From Methylobacterium sp. E-045 (GTDB lineage: Bacteria; Pseudomonadota; Alphaproteobacteria; Rhizobiales; Beijerinckiaceae), in assembly GCF_022829685.1 (NCBI RefSeq), contig NZ_JAKSYE010000094.1, positions 62,001 to 126,000 of the forward strand: a DNA stretch of 64,000 nucleotides, read 5' to 3'. The translations under genes were made by a program, and so were the position numbers. The stretch's first letter is position 1, and each line of letters opens with the position of its first letter. Under the pieces are notes generated by a model. It saw only the letters and a program-made list of their open reading frames with translations, did no database searches and was not told where the DNA came from. This document shows positions 25,273 to 33,246 of this stretch, one piece after another.

Positions 25273-25878
25273 TCAGCCGCGCGGGTAGACGATGATGGAC
25301 AGGTAGGTCATCGGCGTCTTGATCAGTTTGGCCGGCCCGTGGGACGCCGCCGAGTCGAACAGGAGCGAGTCTCCCGGCTGCAGGGTGTAGTCGTGCTTGT
25401 CGTGGCGATAGACGACTTCGCCGGTCAGCATATAGATGAACTCGGTCCCGGCATGGCGAAACCCGGTATAGGATTCGGCATCGTTTTCCAGGGTGATGAG
25501 GTAGGGCTCGACGACGATCTCACCGCGCAGGCCCGCCCCGAGAAGCTCGTAGAGATGGCCGGCCTTCGTCCCGCGCCGCTCGATGACGACACCCTGCCCG
25601 CGCCTGACGAAGGAGCAGTCACGGCTCTCCTCGAAGGCCGAGAACAGCACGGTGATGGGCACGTTCAACGCCTTCGCCACGGCGTTGATCGACGACAGCG
25701 ACGGTGAAATCTGACCGTTCTCCATCTTGGAGATCATGCCGGGCGAGATCCCGGCCGCCGTTCCGAGATCGGCCACCGAGAGGTCGCGCTCGCGCCGGAA
25801 CAGGCGGATCTGGTGGCCAAGCGCCCGCTCGAGTGTCCGCTTGTCGTCGACCGGTGCGTTCGAGGCGGTGTTCAGCAT
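25273..25878 (-). CDS. XRE-family regulator with C-terminal cupin sensor
   Basis: A 201-residue protein. The N-terminal HTH (about 20-75) has the helix-turn-helix SVADLGTAAGISPGMISKME. The C-terminal cupin (about 120-195) contains AGTEFIYMLTGEV and a PGDSLLFDSAASHGP metal-site-like loop. Such regulators often control amine or amino-acid catabolism (PuuR-like). It sits between mgdABCD and the permease operon, so it probably regulates one or both. The start at ATG 25878 is chosen by family length; the frame stays open upstream to 26058 without similarity. The 342 bp between it and 26221 show no gene. Confidence 0.87.
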   Translation of the reverse strand: MLNTASNAPVDDKRTLERALGHQIRLFRRERDLSVADLGTAAGISPGMISKMENGQISPSLSSINAVAKALNVPITVLFSAFEESRDCSFVRRGQGVVIERRGTKAGHLYELLGAGLRGEIVVEPYLITLENDAESYTGFRHAGTEFIYMLTGEVVYRHDKHDYTLQPGDSLLFDSAASHGPAKLIKTPMTYLSIIVYPRG

Positions 25879-26220
25879 CCGGTTTCTGATCTCGTCCTGA
25901 TCGCGACACGCATCGAGCACGAGGCAGCATGTCGGCATACGCTTCTCGTCTAGCACCGGAATATCGCACCGAACAGATTGCGCGATTGCCGGTGAGGCGA
26001 TCCGACTCAATCCTTGTCGATGACAGGATGTGCGCACGTCGTTCACCGGTCCTGACAACTCCGGCCAGGCCCGCCCGTCGAACGGCGAAACCCGTCCCGG
26101 TGAAGAACACGGTGCGCATCCTTGGCGCGCCAGCGGACGGGGGCTTCAGATGTCAGTTCCAGTGCACCTCACGCTGAGGCGGACGAGCGTTTCGGCCTCG
26201 CCGTCCCCGGAGGTCGGGGG

Positions 26221-26532
26221 TCAAGGTGTCGAAATGGTTGGGCGTGGGGCGGAGCCGTAGGACATCACGGCACGCAGGCGCGCGATCCGGTAAGCATCGG
26301 GGATCGACAGGGCCCAGACGAACACGCCGGCGGCGTGGCGACCGATCACATCTATATCCGGCGAAGCGAATTTCGTGGTCAGCCACGCTCCCACGAGGGT
26401 GAAGAACGCGAATCCCAGGCCGCGTTGCGCCTGCCCGACCAGCACATGGCCCATACCGGGAAGCACGATGGCGGCCGCGAGGACGTGATAAGGGTTAGGC
26501 TGCGGCGCGCGCACAGGTGTCGTCGGATCCAT
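26221..26532 (-). CDS. Small membrane protein in the permease operon
   Basis: A 103-residue protein with two or three TM segments: about 17-33, 40-55 and 66-80. The PGMGHVLVGQAQRGLGF motif resembles small TM2-like membrane proteins. Function unknown. Its start overlaps the end of the preceding gene by 38 nt, so it is the last gene of the six-gene operon 29587-26221. Conservation of this gene with NMG clusters would support a role in amine uptake. Confidence 0.7.
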   Translation of the reverse strand: MDPTTPVRAPQPNPYHVLAAAIVLPGMGHVLVGQAQRGLGFAFFTLVGAWLTTKFASPDIDVIGRHAAGVFVWALSIPDAYRIARLRAVMSYGSAPRPTISTP

Positions 26533-27187
26533 GGACTGTGCCTTCTCCGGTGAGGCTCCGGACGAGGTCGGTGGCCCGGGCGAGCAGGGGCCGTAGCTGC
26601 TCTGGACCGATCCGCGTCACGGGAAAGCGATTCTCGCGCAGGAGCAGGTAGGCACCGCGATCGCCCTGGCAGAGCTGGCTCACGATCCGGATTCCCCGGG
26701 GCGTGAGCAGCACTTCCTTCACGCGTGGCTCGGCGAGGATGGTCGCGACCGCCGCGCAGGCGCGGTCGAGGATTGGTCCGGCACCGGGCGATCCCCGCAC
26801 CAGCGTCTCACCCGGCCAGCCCTCCGGCACGTCATAGCGCGCCGGGAGGCTGTCCGCAGGGGCGTAGAATTCGGCACCCACCACGCGCCTGAGGACGTCG
26901 ACCGTGCCGCGAACGCCCGTCGCATGGTGCACCGAGACGCTGAGCCAGAGTTGCGGCAGGCGACGGAAGGCCAGGGCTTCGGGGATGACCCGAATCTCGA
27001 CCGGCAAATCCAGGAACCGGCCCCCGAGGGTCCCGAAGCCCGTCGGGTCGCGGCCATGGACCGGCTCCGCCAGAAGCTCTTCGCAGGGCCGGAGCATCCC
27101 GGCCCGTTCCGCCGAGGCCGTCCGGCTGCGACGGCAGAGTGCGTAGCTGGCGGCACCGAGGATCGGAAGGACGAGGAGGTCGATCAT
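26495..27187 (-). CDS. Membrane-anchored protein of unknown function in the permease operon
   Basis: A 230-residue protein with one N-terminal hydrophobic helix (about 3-18) followed by a mostly soluble domain of mixed alpha/beta character. No motif recognised. I place the start at ATG 27187, 7 bp after the permease stop, because it leads directly into the membrane helix; the upstream frame overlaps the permease. Gene order implies a function tied to the permease. Confidence 0.7.
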   Translation of the reverse strand: MIDLLVLPILGAASYALCRRSRTASAERAGMLRPCEELLAEPVHGRDPTGFGTLGGRFLDLPVEIRVIPEALAFRRLPQLWLSVSVHHATGVRGTVDVLRRVVGAEFYAPADSLPARYDVPEGWPGETLVRGSPGAGPILDRACAAVATILAEPRVKEVLLTPRGIRIVSQLCQGDRGAYLLLRENRFPVTRIGPEQLRPLLARATDLVRSLTGEGTVHGSDDTCARAAA

Positions 27188-27194
27188 GCTGGCC

Positions 27195-28655
27195 TCAATA
27201 GCCGCGCGGCTTCGGCCAGTGCATCGTGAACTGGTCGCCGCGACGGACATACTTGTAGCGGTGCAGCACGAACCAGGCCGAGGCGATGATGTAGAAGGTC
27301 ATCATCGCGACGAGCTGCGTCCCGTAGCCGAGGAAGACTGCCACATAGGTTACGCTGCACAGGAGCAGCAGCAGCAGGCACGGCAGCGGGTGAAGCGGAT
27401 GGACGTAGCCCCTCTGAATGGTGCCGAGGGGCCATTTCCGCCGGAACAGGACGATGGAGAGCGCCATCAGCGTGTAGCCGAGCAGCCCGGACAGGATCGA
27501 GAAGGTGATGGTCTGGTCGAGCGGCGTCGAGACCGCGAACATGATCGCCACCGGCACGAAGAAGACGATCGACCGGTAGGGGGTGTGGTAGGCGGGGTGC
27601 ACCGCACCGAACCAGGCCGGCATGTAACGGTCGCGTCCCATGGCGAACCAGGCCCGTGAGGCGTCGTTGATGCAGCCATTGGCCGAGGCGACGGTGGCGA
27701 ACAGGGTGCCGAAGAACAGAAACACTTCGAGCCAGCGATTCCCCGTGAGACGCCCCGCATCGTAGAGCGGCGTCACGGCCTGGCCGAGATATTCCCAGGG
27801 CATCAGCCCCGAGCAGACGTACCAGGTCGCCGTGGCGGCGATCAGCAGGGTCATCATCCCCGTCATGGTACCCAGCGGCAGGGCGCGGGCGGGCGAGCGC
27901 ACCTCCTCGGCGGCCTGCGTCGTGCCCTCGATGCCGAGATAGAACCACAGGCCGAAATGCATGGCGGCGAGGATGCCGAGATTCCCGTATGGCAGGCCGA
28001 CCAGGAGGGCATCGTGCTGCAGCACGGCGCCCGGCGCCCAGGGCTGGGTCGCCACGAAGAGCACCACGATGGCGAGGAAGGCCGCGGCCGTGATCAGCAG
28101 GTTCATCGTCAGCGATGCGAGCACGCCGCGATAATTCAGGAAGGCGAGGGCCACGATGGTGAGCACCATGTACGCGCGCTTGTCGACGGTGCCCGCGACA
28201 CCGAGATTGGCCATGAACGCTTCGAGCAGATCCCCGGTCACGATGGCGTTCGAGACCTCGAGCATGGTGTAGGCCATCACGAGGTAGAGGCCGACATTGA
28301 AGGCCGCGAGCGGCCCGATGATGTGCTTGGCCTGCGCGTACTGGCCGCCGGCGGCGGCCACCGTGGAGGTGATCTCGGAATCGATCATGGCCACGCAGGT
28401 GTAGAGGATCCCGGCGAGCCAGCAGGCGGTCAGCGCCGCGATCGGCCCGCCCTTCCCCACGGCGAAGTTCCAGCCCATGAACTCGCCCACCAGCACGATC
28501 CCGACGCCGAGCGCCCAGACGTGGCCGGGCCCGAGCACGCGCAGGAGCGCGATCTTCCGGGCGGGTGCCGCGCCCGCCACCGACGACACGTCGGGCAGCG
28601 AGACCTTCGGGGTCTGGAAGCCCGGCTGAGAGGCGGCCTGAACATCCTGCATCAC
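27195..28655 (-). CDS. APC-family amino acid/amine permease
   Basis: A 486-residue transporter with about 12 TM helices. TM1 carries GEFMGWNFAVGKGGP, the unwound GxG-type site of APC transporters, and TM6 carries the GIEGTTQAAEEVRSPAR motif. It is closest in feel to ethanolamine-permease-like (Eat) members. Given the NMG genes on both sides, methylamine, N-methylglutamate or a related amine is the likely substrate; this is inferred from context. The start overlaps the stop of the small gene upstream by 4 nt. Confidence 0.88.
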   Translation of the reverse strand: MMQDVQAASQPGFQTPKVSLPDVSSVAGAAPARKIALLRVLGPGHVWALGVGIVLVGEFMGWNFAVGKGGPIAALTACWLAGILYTCVAMIDSEITSTVAAAGGQYAQAKHIIGPLAAFNVGLYLVMAYTMLEVSNAIVTGDLLEAFMANLGVAGTVDKRAYMVLTIVALAFLNYRGVLASLTMNLLITAAAFLAIVVLFVATQPWAPGAVLQHDALLVGLPYGNLGILAAMHFGLWFYLGIEGTTQAAEEVRSPARALPLGTMTGMMTLLIAATATWYVCSGLMPWEYLGQAVTPLYDAGRLTGNRWLEVFLFFGTLFATVASANGCINDASRAWFAMGRDRYMPAWFGAVHPAYHTPYRSIVFFVPVAIMFAVSTPLDQTITFSILSGLLGYTLMALSIVLFRRKWPLGTIQRGYVHPLHPLPCLLLLLLCSVTYVAVFLGYGTQLVAMMTFYIIASAWFVLHRYKYVRRGDQFTMHWPKPRGY

Positions 28656-28822
28656 GACCTCGCTGCCTGTTCGCCGACATCGGCATCCACGATCTCGCCC
28701 TCTTCGGACGAGAGGAGGTAATCCTCTCCGAAAGCTCGGTTGGTGCGCACCAGATCGACGGCCATCCAGAGCGACAGGGCTCCGGCGATCGCCCAGGCGC
28801 TCCAGTTCATGATCTCGACCAT
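28652..28822 (-). CDS. 56-residue single-TM protein in the permease operon
   Basis: One TM helix at about 6-24, then an acidic cytoplasmic or periplasmic tail (LLSSEEGEIVDAD). It starts at ATG 28822 after a GAGGAT ribosome-binding site; a second ATG lies four codons on. Its stop overlaps the permease start (ATGA), a strong hint of stoichiometric translation with the permease. It could be an accessory subunit. No family recognised. Confidence 0.7.
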   Translation of the reverse strand: MVEIMNWSAWAIAGALSLWMAVDLVRTNRAFGEDYLLSSEEGEIVDADVGEQAARS

Positions 28823-28877
28823 GACGAATATCCTCGCAGGACAGGAACGGGCCGACCGTGACCGCGGCCGATGAGGC

Positions 28878-29288
28878 TCAGCGCGGTTCGACGGTCTTGG
28901 TCGGGGCATCGTCGCCGAAGCGCTCGGCGATGACGTCGCGGTACTCGTGGTCGGAGTAGCGGAATATGAAGACGAAATAGGCGACGATGATCAGCGCCGT
29001 GAATGCCAGTGCCGTCCAGTTGAAGTTGTAGTCGAAGCGCGTGCCGATGATCGTGGCGGCCTTCTCCGGTGCGATGCCCAGCTTCTCCCATTGCGCCGCC
29101 ATCACCGCGTTCTGGCCCAGGGATTCCCAGGATGGGTTCGGATACTCCGTCGTGGTCGTGCCGCCGCCGGCCAGTTTGAGCCAAAGCGGCAGGTAGAGCG
29201 TGATGAAGACGAGGACGAGCATCAGGATCGCGTCGAAGATCTGCCCGACGATCGGCTGACTCGGCGGCTCGTAGGGACCCTTCTTCAT
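28878..29288 (-). CDS. Two-TM membrane protein in the permease operon
   Basis: A 136-residue protein. TM helices lie at about 16-38 and 93-112, with a 50-residue loop between them that would face the periplasm and is rich in Thr, Trp and aromatic residues. Overlaps the preceding gene by 4 nt. No family recognised; a transporter accessory or sensor role is an inference from gene order. Confidence 0.72.
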   Translation of the reverse strand: MKKGPYEPPSQPIVGQIFDAILMLVLVFITLYLPLWLKLAGGGTTTTEYPNPSWESLGQNAVMAAQWEKLGIAPEKAATIIGTRFDYNFNWTALAFTALIIVAYFVFIFRYSDHEYRDVIAERFGDDAPTKTVEPR

Positions 29289-29587
29289 TCGGTCGCTCCT
29301 TTGTGCTGCCGCGCTGTGCGGATCTGATCGAGGTAGTAGATGTCGGTGCCGTAGATCGCGGCCTTGTCTTCGCTATAGTGGCGGATCATCGCGAAGGTGG
29401 ATGCTGTATTGAGGAAGAGGACGATGGCGCCGAGGATCGCCATCGGAATCAGCAGATCAGCGCCGTCGAAGGCCTTCCACATGCTCCAGAACGTGAAACC
29501 ATAGATCAGCCAGACGGCGACCACCGCGACGATCGCGGCCGCGCCGTCGCGTCGGAACATGGCTGAGATGCGGGGATCCTGACTCAC
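29285..29587 (-). CDS. Two-TM membrane protein, first gene of the permease operon
   Basis: A 100-residue protein with TM helices at about 16-36 and 43-63 and a charged C-terminal tail. The start at GTG 29587 follows a GGGAGGAC ribosome-binding site; the frame upstream to 29668 is likely untranslated. Overlap with the next gene is 4 nt. No family recognised. Confidence 0.7.
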   Translation of the reverse strand: MSQDPRISAMFRRDGAAAIVAVVAVWLIYGFTFWSMWKAFDGADLLIPMAILGAIVLFLNTASTFAMIRHYSEDKAAIYGTDIYYLDQIRTARQHKGATE

Positions 29588-30215
29588 GGCACGTCCTCCC
29601 GGGATTTTCTTTTTGAGAACCGAGGGTTCCTTTCCGGAAAGATCCTGCTGGAAATGGGCCCTTGTCAATGCCTAAAATGATGTCGCATTGCACAAGAAAT
29701 GCATTTTTATGCTTGTTTCTTGGTAGTGCCGATCGCGTTCAGCCGGGTCTCCGATGGCGCGGAGGGGAGGGCATTGGCCCGCTCTCGTCCCGCTCCGTGC
29801 CGGCGCGACGTCGCCGCGTCCTTCGTCCCATGGGACTTGACGGCCCCGGGATTTTCGCGAAACCCTATTTCCTGACGGGAATTGATGATTGTCCCGTCGA
29901 GCCGCCGCTCTCGTCGCGACGGTCTGCATGGCCCGCCTTTGTCGGCGAATGAGCGCGTCACGGCGAAGACTGACGCCTGGCACCTCAGTCTTGCAGGTCA
30001 GACCGCTTGCTGGTCATCGGTTTGGTCAGGCGAATTTTCCTCCGACCCACGCTTTGTCAACGACCTTTCCCAATCCGAAGGGGCTCACGCACGAGCATCT
30101 GACTGACGCACGAGACAAAACTTTCTCAGGAAGAATTTTTTGTGACCGTCAGTTGACGTCCTCGTGGGAATGTGAGAGCAACGATCAAGGTGCTCGATGG
30201 AAGCGGGAAAGTGCG
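29588..30215. promoter_or_regulatory. Divergent control region of the permease operon and mgsABC-gmaS
   Basis: This 628-bp region has no gene. AATGATGTCGCA at 29676-29687 matches the mgdA upstream region. Beside it is an imperfect dyad with CAAGAAA (29693-29699) and TTTCTTG (29716-29722) around an inner GCAT/ATGC. A TTGACA on the minus strand near 29661-29666 could be a -35 element for the permease operon, but no good -10 was found. A regulator responsive to methylamine probably binds here. Confidence 0.45.
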
Positions 30216-31109
30216 ATGTGCGGTATAGTCGGGTTGTACTTGAAGAACTCAAAGCTTGAGCCGCAGCTCGGCTCGCTTCTGTCCAAGATGCTCGCGACCA
30301 TGACGGACCGCGGTCCCGACAGCGCCGGCTTCGCCGTTTACGGATCGGACGGTGACGGCGTGAAGCTCACCCTGCGTGGTCCGGATCAGGCGGCGCTGAA
30401 GAAGGCGATCTCCGGACTGGAAGACGTCTTCGCCCTCACCTTCGAGAAGACGGAACGCGACACCCACACGGTCCTCTCGGTGCCGGCCGAGCGCGAGGAG
30501 CGGATCCGCGCGTGGCTCAAGGACGAGGCGCCGGGCATCGACGTGGTCAGCGCCGGTCGGCGGATGGAGATCTACAAGGAGGTCGGGCTGCCGGCCGCCG
30601 TCGCCGAGCGGTTCGATCTCGCCGGCATGACCGGCACCCATGGCATCGGCCATACCCGCATGGCCACCGAGAGCGCGGTCACCACCAACGGTGCGCACCC
30701 GTTCTCCACCGGCATTGACGAATGCCTGGTCCATAACGGCTCACTGTCGAACCACAACGACATGCGCCGCCGCCTCGAGCGCGAGGGCCTCACCTTCGCC
30801 ACCAAGAACGACACCGAGGTCGCGGCCGGCTACCTGAGCTGGCGCATGCGCGAAGGCGCGTCCCTCAAGGAGGCCCTGGAATCGAGCCTGTCGGATCTCG
30901 ACGGGTTCTTCACCTTCGTGGTCGGCACCGAGACGGGCTTTGCCGTCGTGCGCGATCCCATCGCCTGCAAGCCTGCGGTGATGGCCGAGACCGACGATTA
31001 CGTGGCGTTCGGCTCCGAGTACCGGGCCCTCGTCGGTCTGCCCGGCATCGCCTCCGCCCGCGTCTTCGAACCCGAACCCGCCAAGGTCTACGCCTGGGAG
31101 CGTCACTGA
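30216..31109 (+). CDS. mgsA: N-methylglutamate synthase subunit A (class II glutamine amidotransferase)
   Basis: A 297-residue GlxB-like protein. It begins MCGIVGLY, so removal of Met exposes the catalytic Cys of an Ntn-type glutaminase. GTHGIGHTRMATES and NTEVAAGY-like elements of the glutaminase fold follow. In the NMG pathway this subunit handles gamma-glutamylmethylamide rather than glutamine. The start at 30216 is fixed by the N-terminal Cys; the open frame upstream is not translated. It overlaps mgsB by 1 nt. Confidence 0.93.
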   Translation: MCGIVGLYLKNSKLEPQLGSLLSKMLATMTDRGPDSAGFAVYGSDGDGVKLTLRGPDQAALKKAISGLEDVFALTFEKTERDTHTVLSVPAEREERIRAWLKDEAPGIDVVSAGRRMEIYKEVGLPAAVAERFDLAGMTGTHGIGHTRMATESAVTTNGAHPFSTGIDECLVHNGSLSNHNDMRRRLEREGLTFATKNDTEVAAGYLSWRMREGASLKEALESSLSDLDGFFTFVVGTETGFAVVRDPIACKPAVMAETDDYVAFGSEYRALVGLPGIASARVFEPEPAKVYAWERH

Positions 31110-31798
31110 TGTCGTCCTACGATCTCAACCAGGCGCCCCTGCGCGACCTCAACCGGGCGCTGCACGCCCTGCGCCCCGACACCAACGAGACCCACTGGAC
31201 CATCACCGGCCCGGATGGCCGCCACGCCATCGCGGTGGGCCTCGATGCGCCGATCTCCGTCGAGATCGAGGGGAATGTCGGCTATTACTGCGCCGGCATG
31301 AACAAGCTCGCGAGCGTCGTGATCAACGGCAATGCGGGCGTGGGTGTCGCCGAGAACATGATGTCGGGCTTCGTCCATGTGCGCGGCGACGTCAGCCAGT
31401 CGGCCGGCGCCACGGCGCATGGCGGCCTCCTCGTGGTCGACGGCAATGCGGGCGCGCGCTGCGGCATCTCGATGAAGGGCATCGACATCGTCGTGAAGGG
31501 CTCGATCGGCCACATGTCGGCCTTCATGGCCCAGGCCGGGACCCTGACCGTGCTCGGCGATGCCGGCGAGGCTCTGGGCGATTCCCTCTACGAGGCGCGG
31601 CTCTACGTGCGCGGCTCGGTCAAGAGCCTGGGCGCCGATTGCATCGAGAAGGAGATGCGCGACGAGCACCGCGAGCAGCTCTACGCCAAGCTCCAGGCCG
31701 CTGGCCTCGCCGGTGAGGTCAATCCGTCGGAGTTCCGGCGCTACGGCTCCGCCCGCCGCCTCTATCATTTCAACGTCGACAACGCCGGAGCCTACTGA
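31109..31798 (+). CDS. mgsB: N-methylglutamate synthase subunit B (GXGXG-repeat protein)
   Basis: A 229-residue GlxC-like protein equivalent to the C-terminal beta-helix domain of the glutamate synthase large subunit. Repeated G-N-A-G and GDVSQSAGATAHGG-type turns at about 60-150 show the GXGXG helix. It is a structural subunit linking glutaminase and synthase domains. It overlaps mgsA and mgsC by 1 nt each, so translation is tightly coupled. Confidence 0.92.
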   Translation: MSSYDLNQAPLRDLNRALHALRPDTNETHWTITGPDGRHAIAVGLDAPISVEIEGNVGYYCAGMNKLASVVINGNAGVGVAENMMSGFVHVRGDVSQSAGATAHGGLLVVDGNAGARCGISMKGIDIVVKGSIGHMSAFMAQAGTLTVLGDAGEALGDSLYEARLYVRGSVKSLGADCIEKEMRDEHREQLYAKLQAAGLAGEVNPSEFRRYGSARRLYHFNVDNAGAY

Positions 31799-33159
31799 TG
31801 GCCGAGACTCCCAAGGACCCGACCCTCAAGGATGCGCGTCCTTTGCCGCGCACCAAGCCCCGCTTCTCGGCGACCTTCACTCCCGACGTCATGTCGGAGA
31901 TCCGCCGCGCCGCCGCCACCGGCATCTACGACATCCGGGGCGCGGGGGCGAAGCGCAAGCTGCCGCATTTCGACGACCTCCTGTTCCTCGGCGCCTCCAT
32001 CAGCCGCTACCCGCTGGAGGGGTACCGTGAGCGCTGCGGCACCGAGGTTGTGCTGGGCGCCCGCTTCGCCTCGAAGCCGATCCACCTCAAGACCCCGATC
32101 ACCATCGCGGGGATGAGCTTCGGCTCGCTCTCGGCCCAGGCCAAGGAGGCGCTCGGGCGCGGGGCGACGCTCGCCGGCACCTCGACCACCACCGGCGACG
32201 GCGGCATGACGCAGGAGGAGCGCGGGCATTCGCAGACGCTGGTCTACCAGTACCTGCCCTCGCGCTACGGCATGAACCCGGACGACCTGCGGAAAGCGGA
32301 CGCGATCGAGATCGTGATCGGCCAGGGCGCCAAGCCCGGCGGCGGCGGCATGCTGCTCGGCCAGAAGATCACCGAGCGTGTCGCCGGCATGCGCTGCCTG
32401 CCGCCGGGCGTCGACCAGCGCTCGGCCTGCCGCCACCCGGACTGGACCGGGCCGGACGATCTCGAGATCAAGATCGAGGAGCTGCGTGAGATCACCGACG
32501 GCGAGAAGCCGATCTACGTGAAGGTCGGCGCCTCGCGGCCCTATTACGACACCGCGCTGGCGGCCAAGTCGGGCGCCGACGTGGTGGTGCTGGACGGCAT
32601 GCAGGGCGGCACGGCCGCCACGCAGGACGTGTTCATCGAGCATGTCGGCATCCCGATCCTGGCGGCGATCCGCCCCGCTGTGCAGGCGCTGCAGGATCTC
32701 GGCCTGCACCGGAAGGTGCAGCTCATCGTCTCGGGCGGCATCCGCTCGGGGGCCGATGTGGCCAAGGCCCTGGCGCTCGGTGCCGATGCCGTCGCCATCG
32801 GCACGGCGGCGCTCATCGCCCTCGGCGACAACGACCCGCGTTGGGAAGCCGATTATCAGGCCCTCGGCACCACCGCCGGCGCCTATGACGACTGGCACGA
32901 GGGCAAGGATCCCGCCGGCATCACCACGCAGGATCCGGAACTGGCCAAGCGCCTCGACCCCGTCCTGGCCGGACGGCGGCTGGCCAACTACCTCGCCGTG
33001 ATGACCCTGGAGGCGCAGACCATCGCGCGCGCCTGCGGCAAGAGCCACCTGCACAACCTCGAACCCGAGGACCTCGTGGCGCTCACCATCGAGGCCGCCG
33101 CCATGGCCCAGGTGCCGATGGCCGGCACGGGCTGGATTCCGGGCAAGACCGGCTTCTGA
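31798..33159 (+). CDS. mgsC: N-methylglutamate synthase subunit C (FMN-binding GOGAT-like)
   Basis: A 453-residue GlxD-like protein corresponding to the FMN-binding synthase domain of GOGAT. Seen are the MSFGSLSAQAKEALGRGA and GQGAKPGGGGMLLGQK motifs, a cysteine pair in the MRCLPPGVDQRSACRHPDW block that likely belongs to an Fe-S cluster, and the barrel motif DGMQGGTAAT. It transfers the methylamino group to the carbon skeleton to give N-methylglutamate. A GGCCG/CGGCC stem near 33173-33194 followed by T-rich DNA may be a weak terminator before gmaS. Confidence 0.93.
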   Translation: MAETPKDPTLKDARPLPRTKPRFSATFTPDVMSEIRRAAATGIYDIRGAGAKRKLPHFDDLLFLGASISRYPLEGYRERCGTEVVLGARFASKPIHLKTPITIAGMSFGSLSAQAKEALGRGATLAGTSTTTGDGGMTQEERGHSQTLVYQYLPSRYGMNPDDLRKADAIEIVIGQGAKPGGGGMLLGQKITERVAGMRCLPPGVDQRSACRHPDWTGPDDLEIKIEELREITDGEKPIYVKVGASRPYYDTALAAKSGADVVVLDGMQGGTAATQDVFIEHVGIPILAAIRPAVQALQDLGLHRKVQLIVSGGIRSGADVAKALALGADAVAIGTAALIALGDNDPRWEADYQALGTTAGAYDDWHEGKDPAGITTQDPELAKRLDPVLAGRRLANYLAVMTLEAQTIARACGKSHLHNLEPEDLVALTIEAAAMAQVPMAGTGWIPGKTGF

Positions 33160-33246
33160 GCACAACGAAGGGCCGTCCCACGGGGGCGGCCTTTCCCTTC
33201 GACAGCACGGCCGAGCGGGCCGCCCGATTCAACGCAGGGTGACGCC

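Noticed and set aside
29889..30215. Upstream extension of mgsA
   Set aside because: The catalytic Cys must be the second residue, so the protein starts at 30216.
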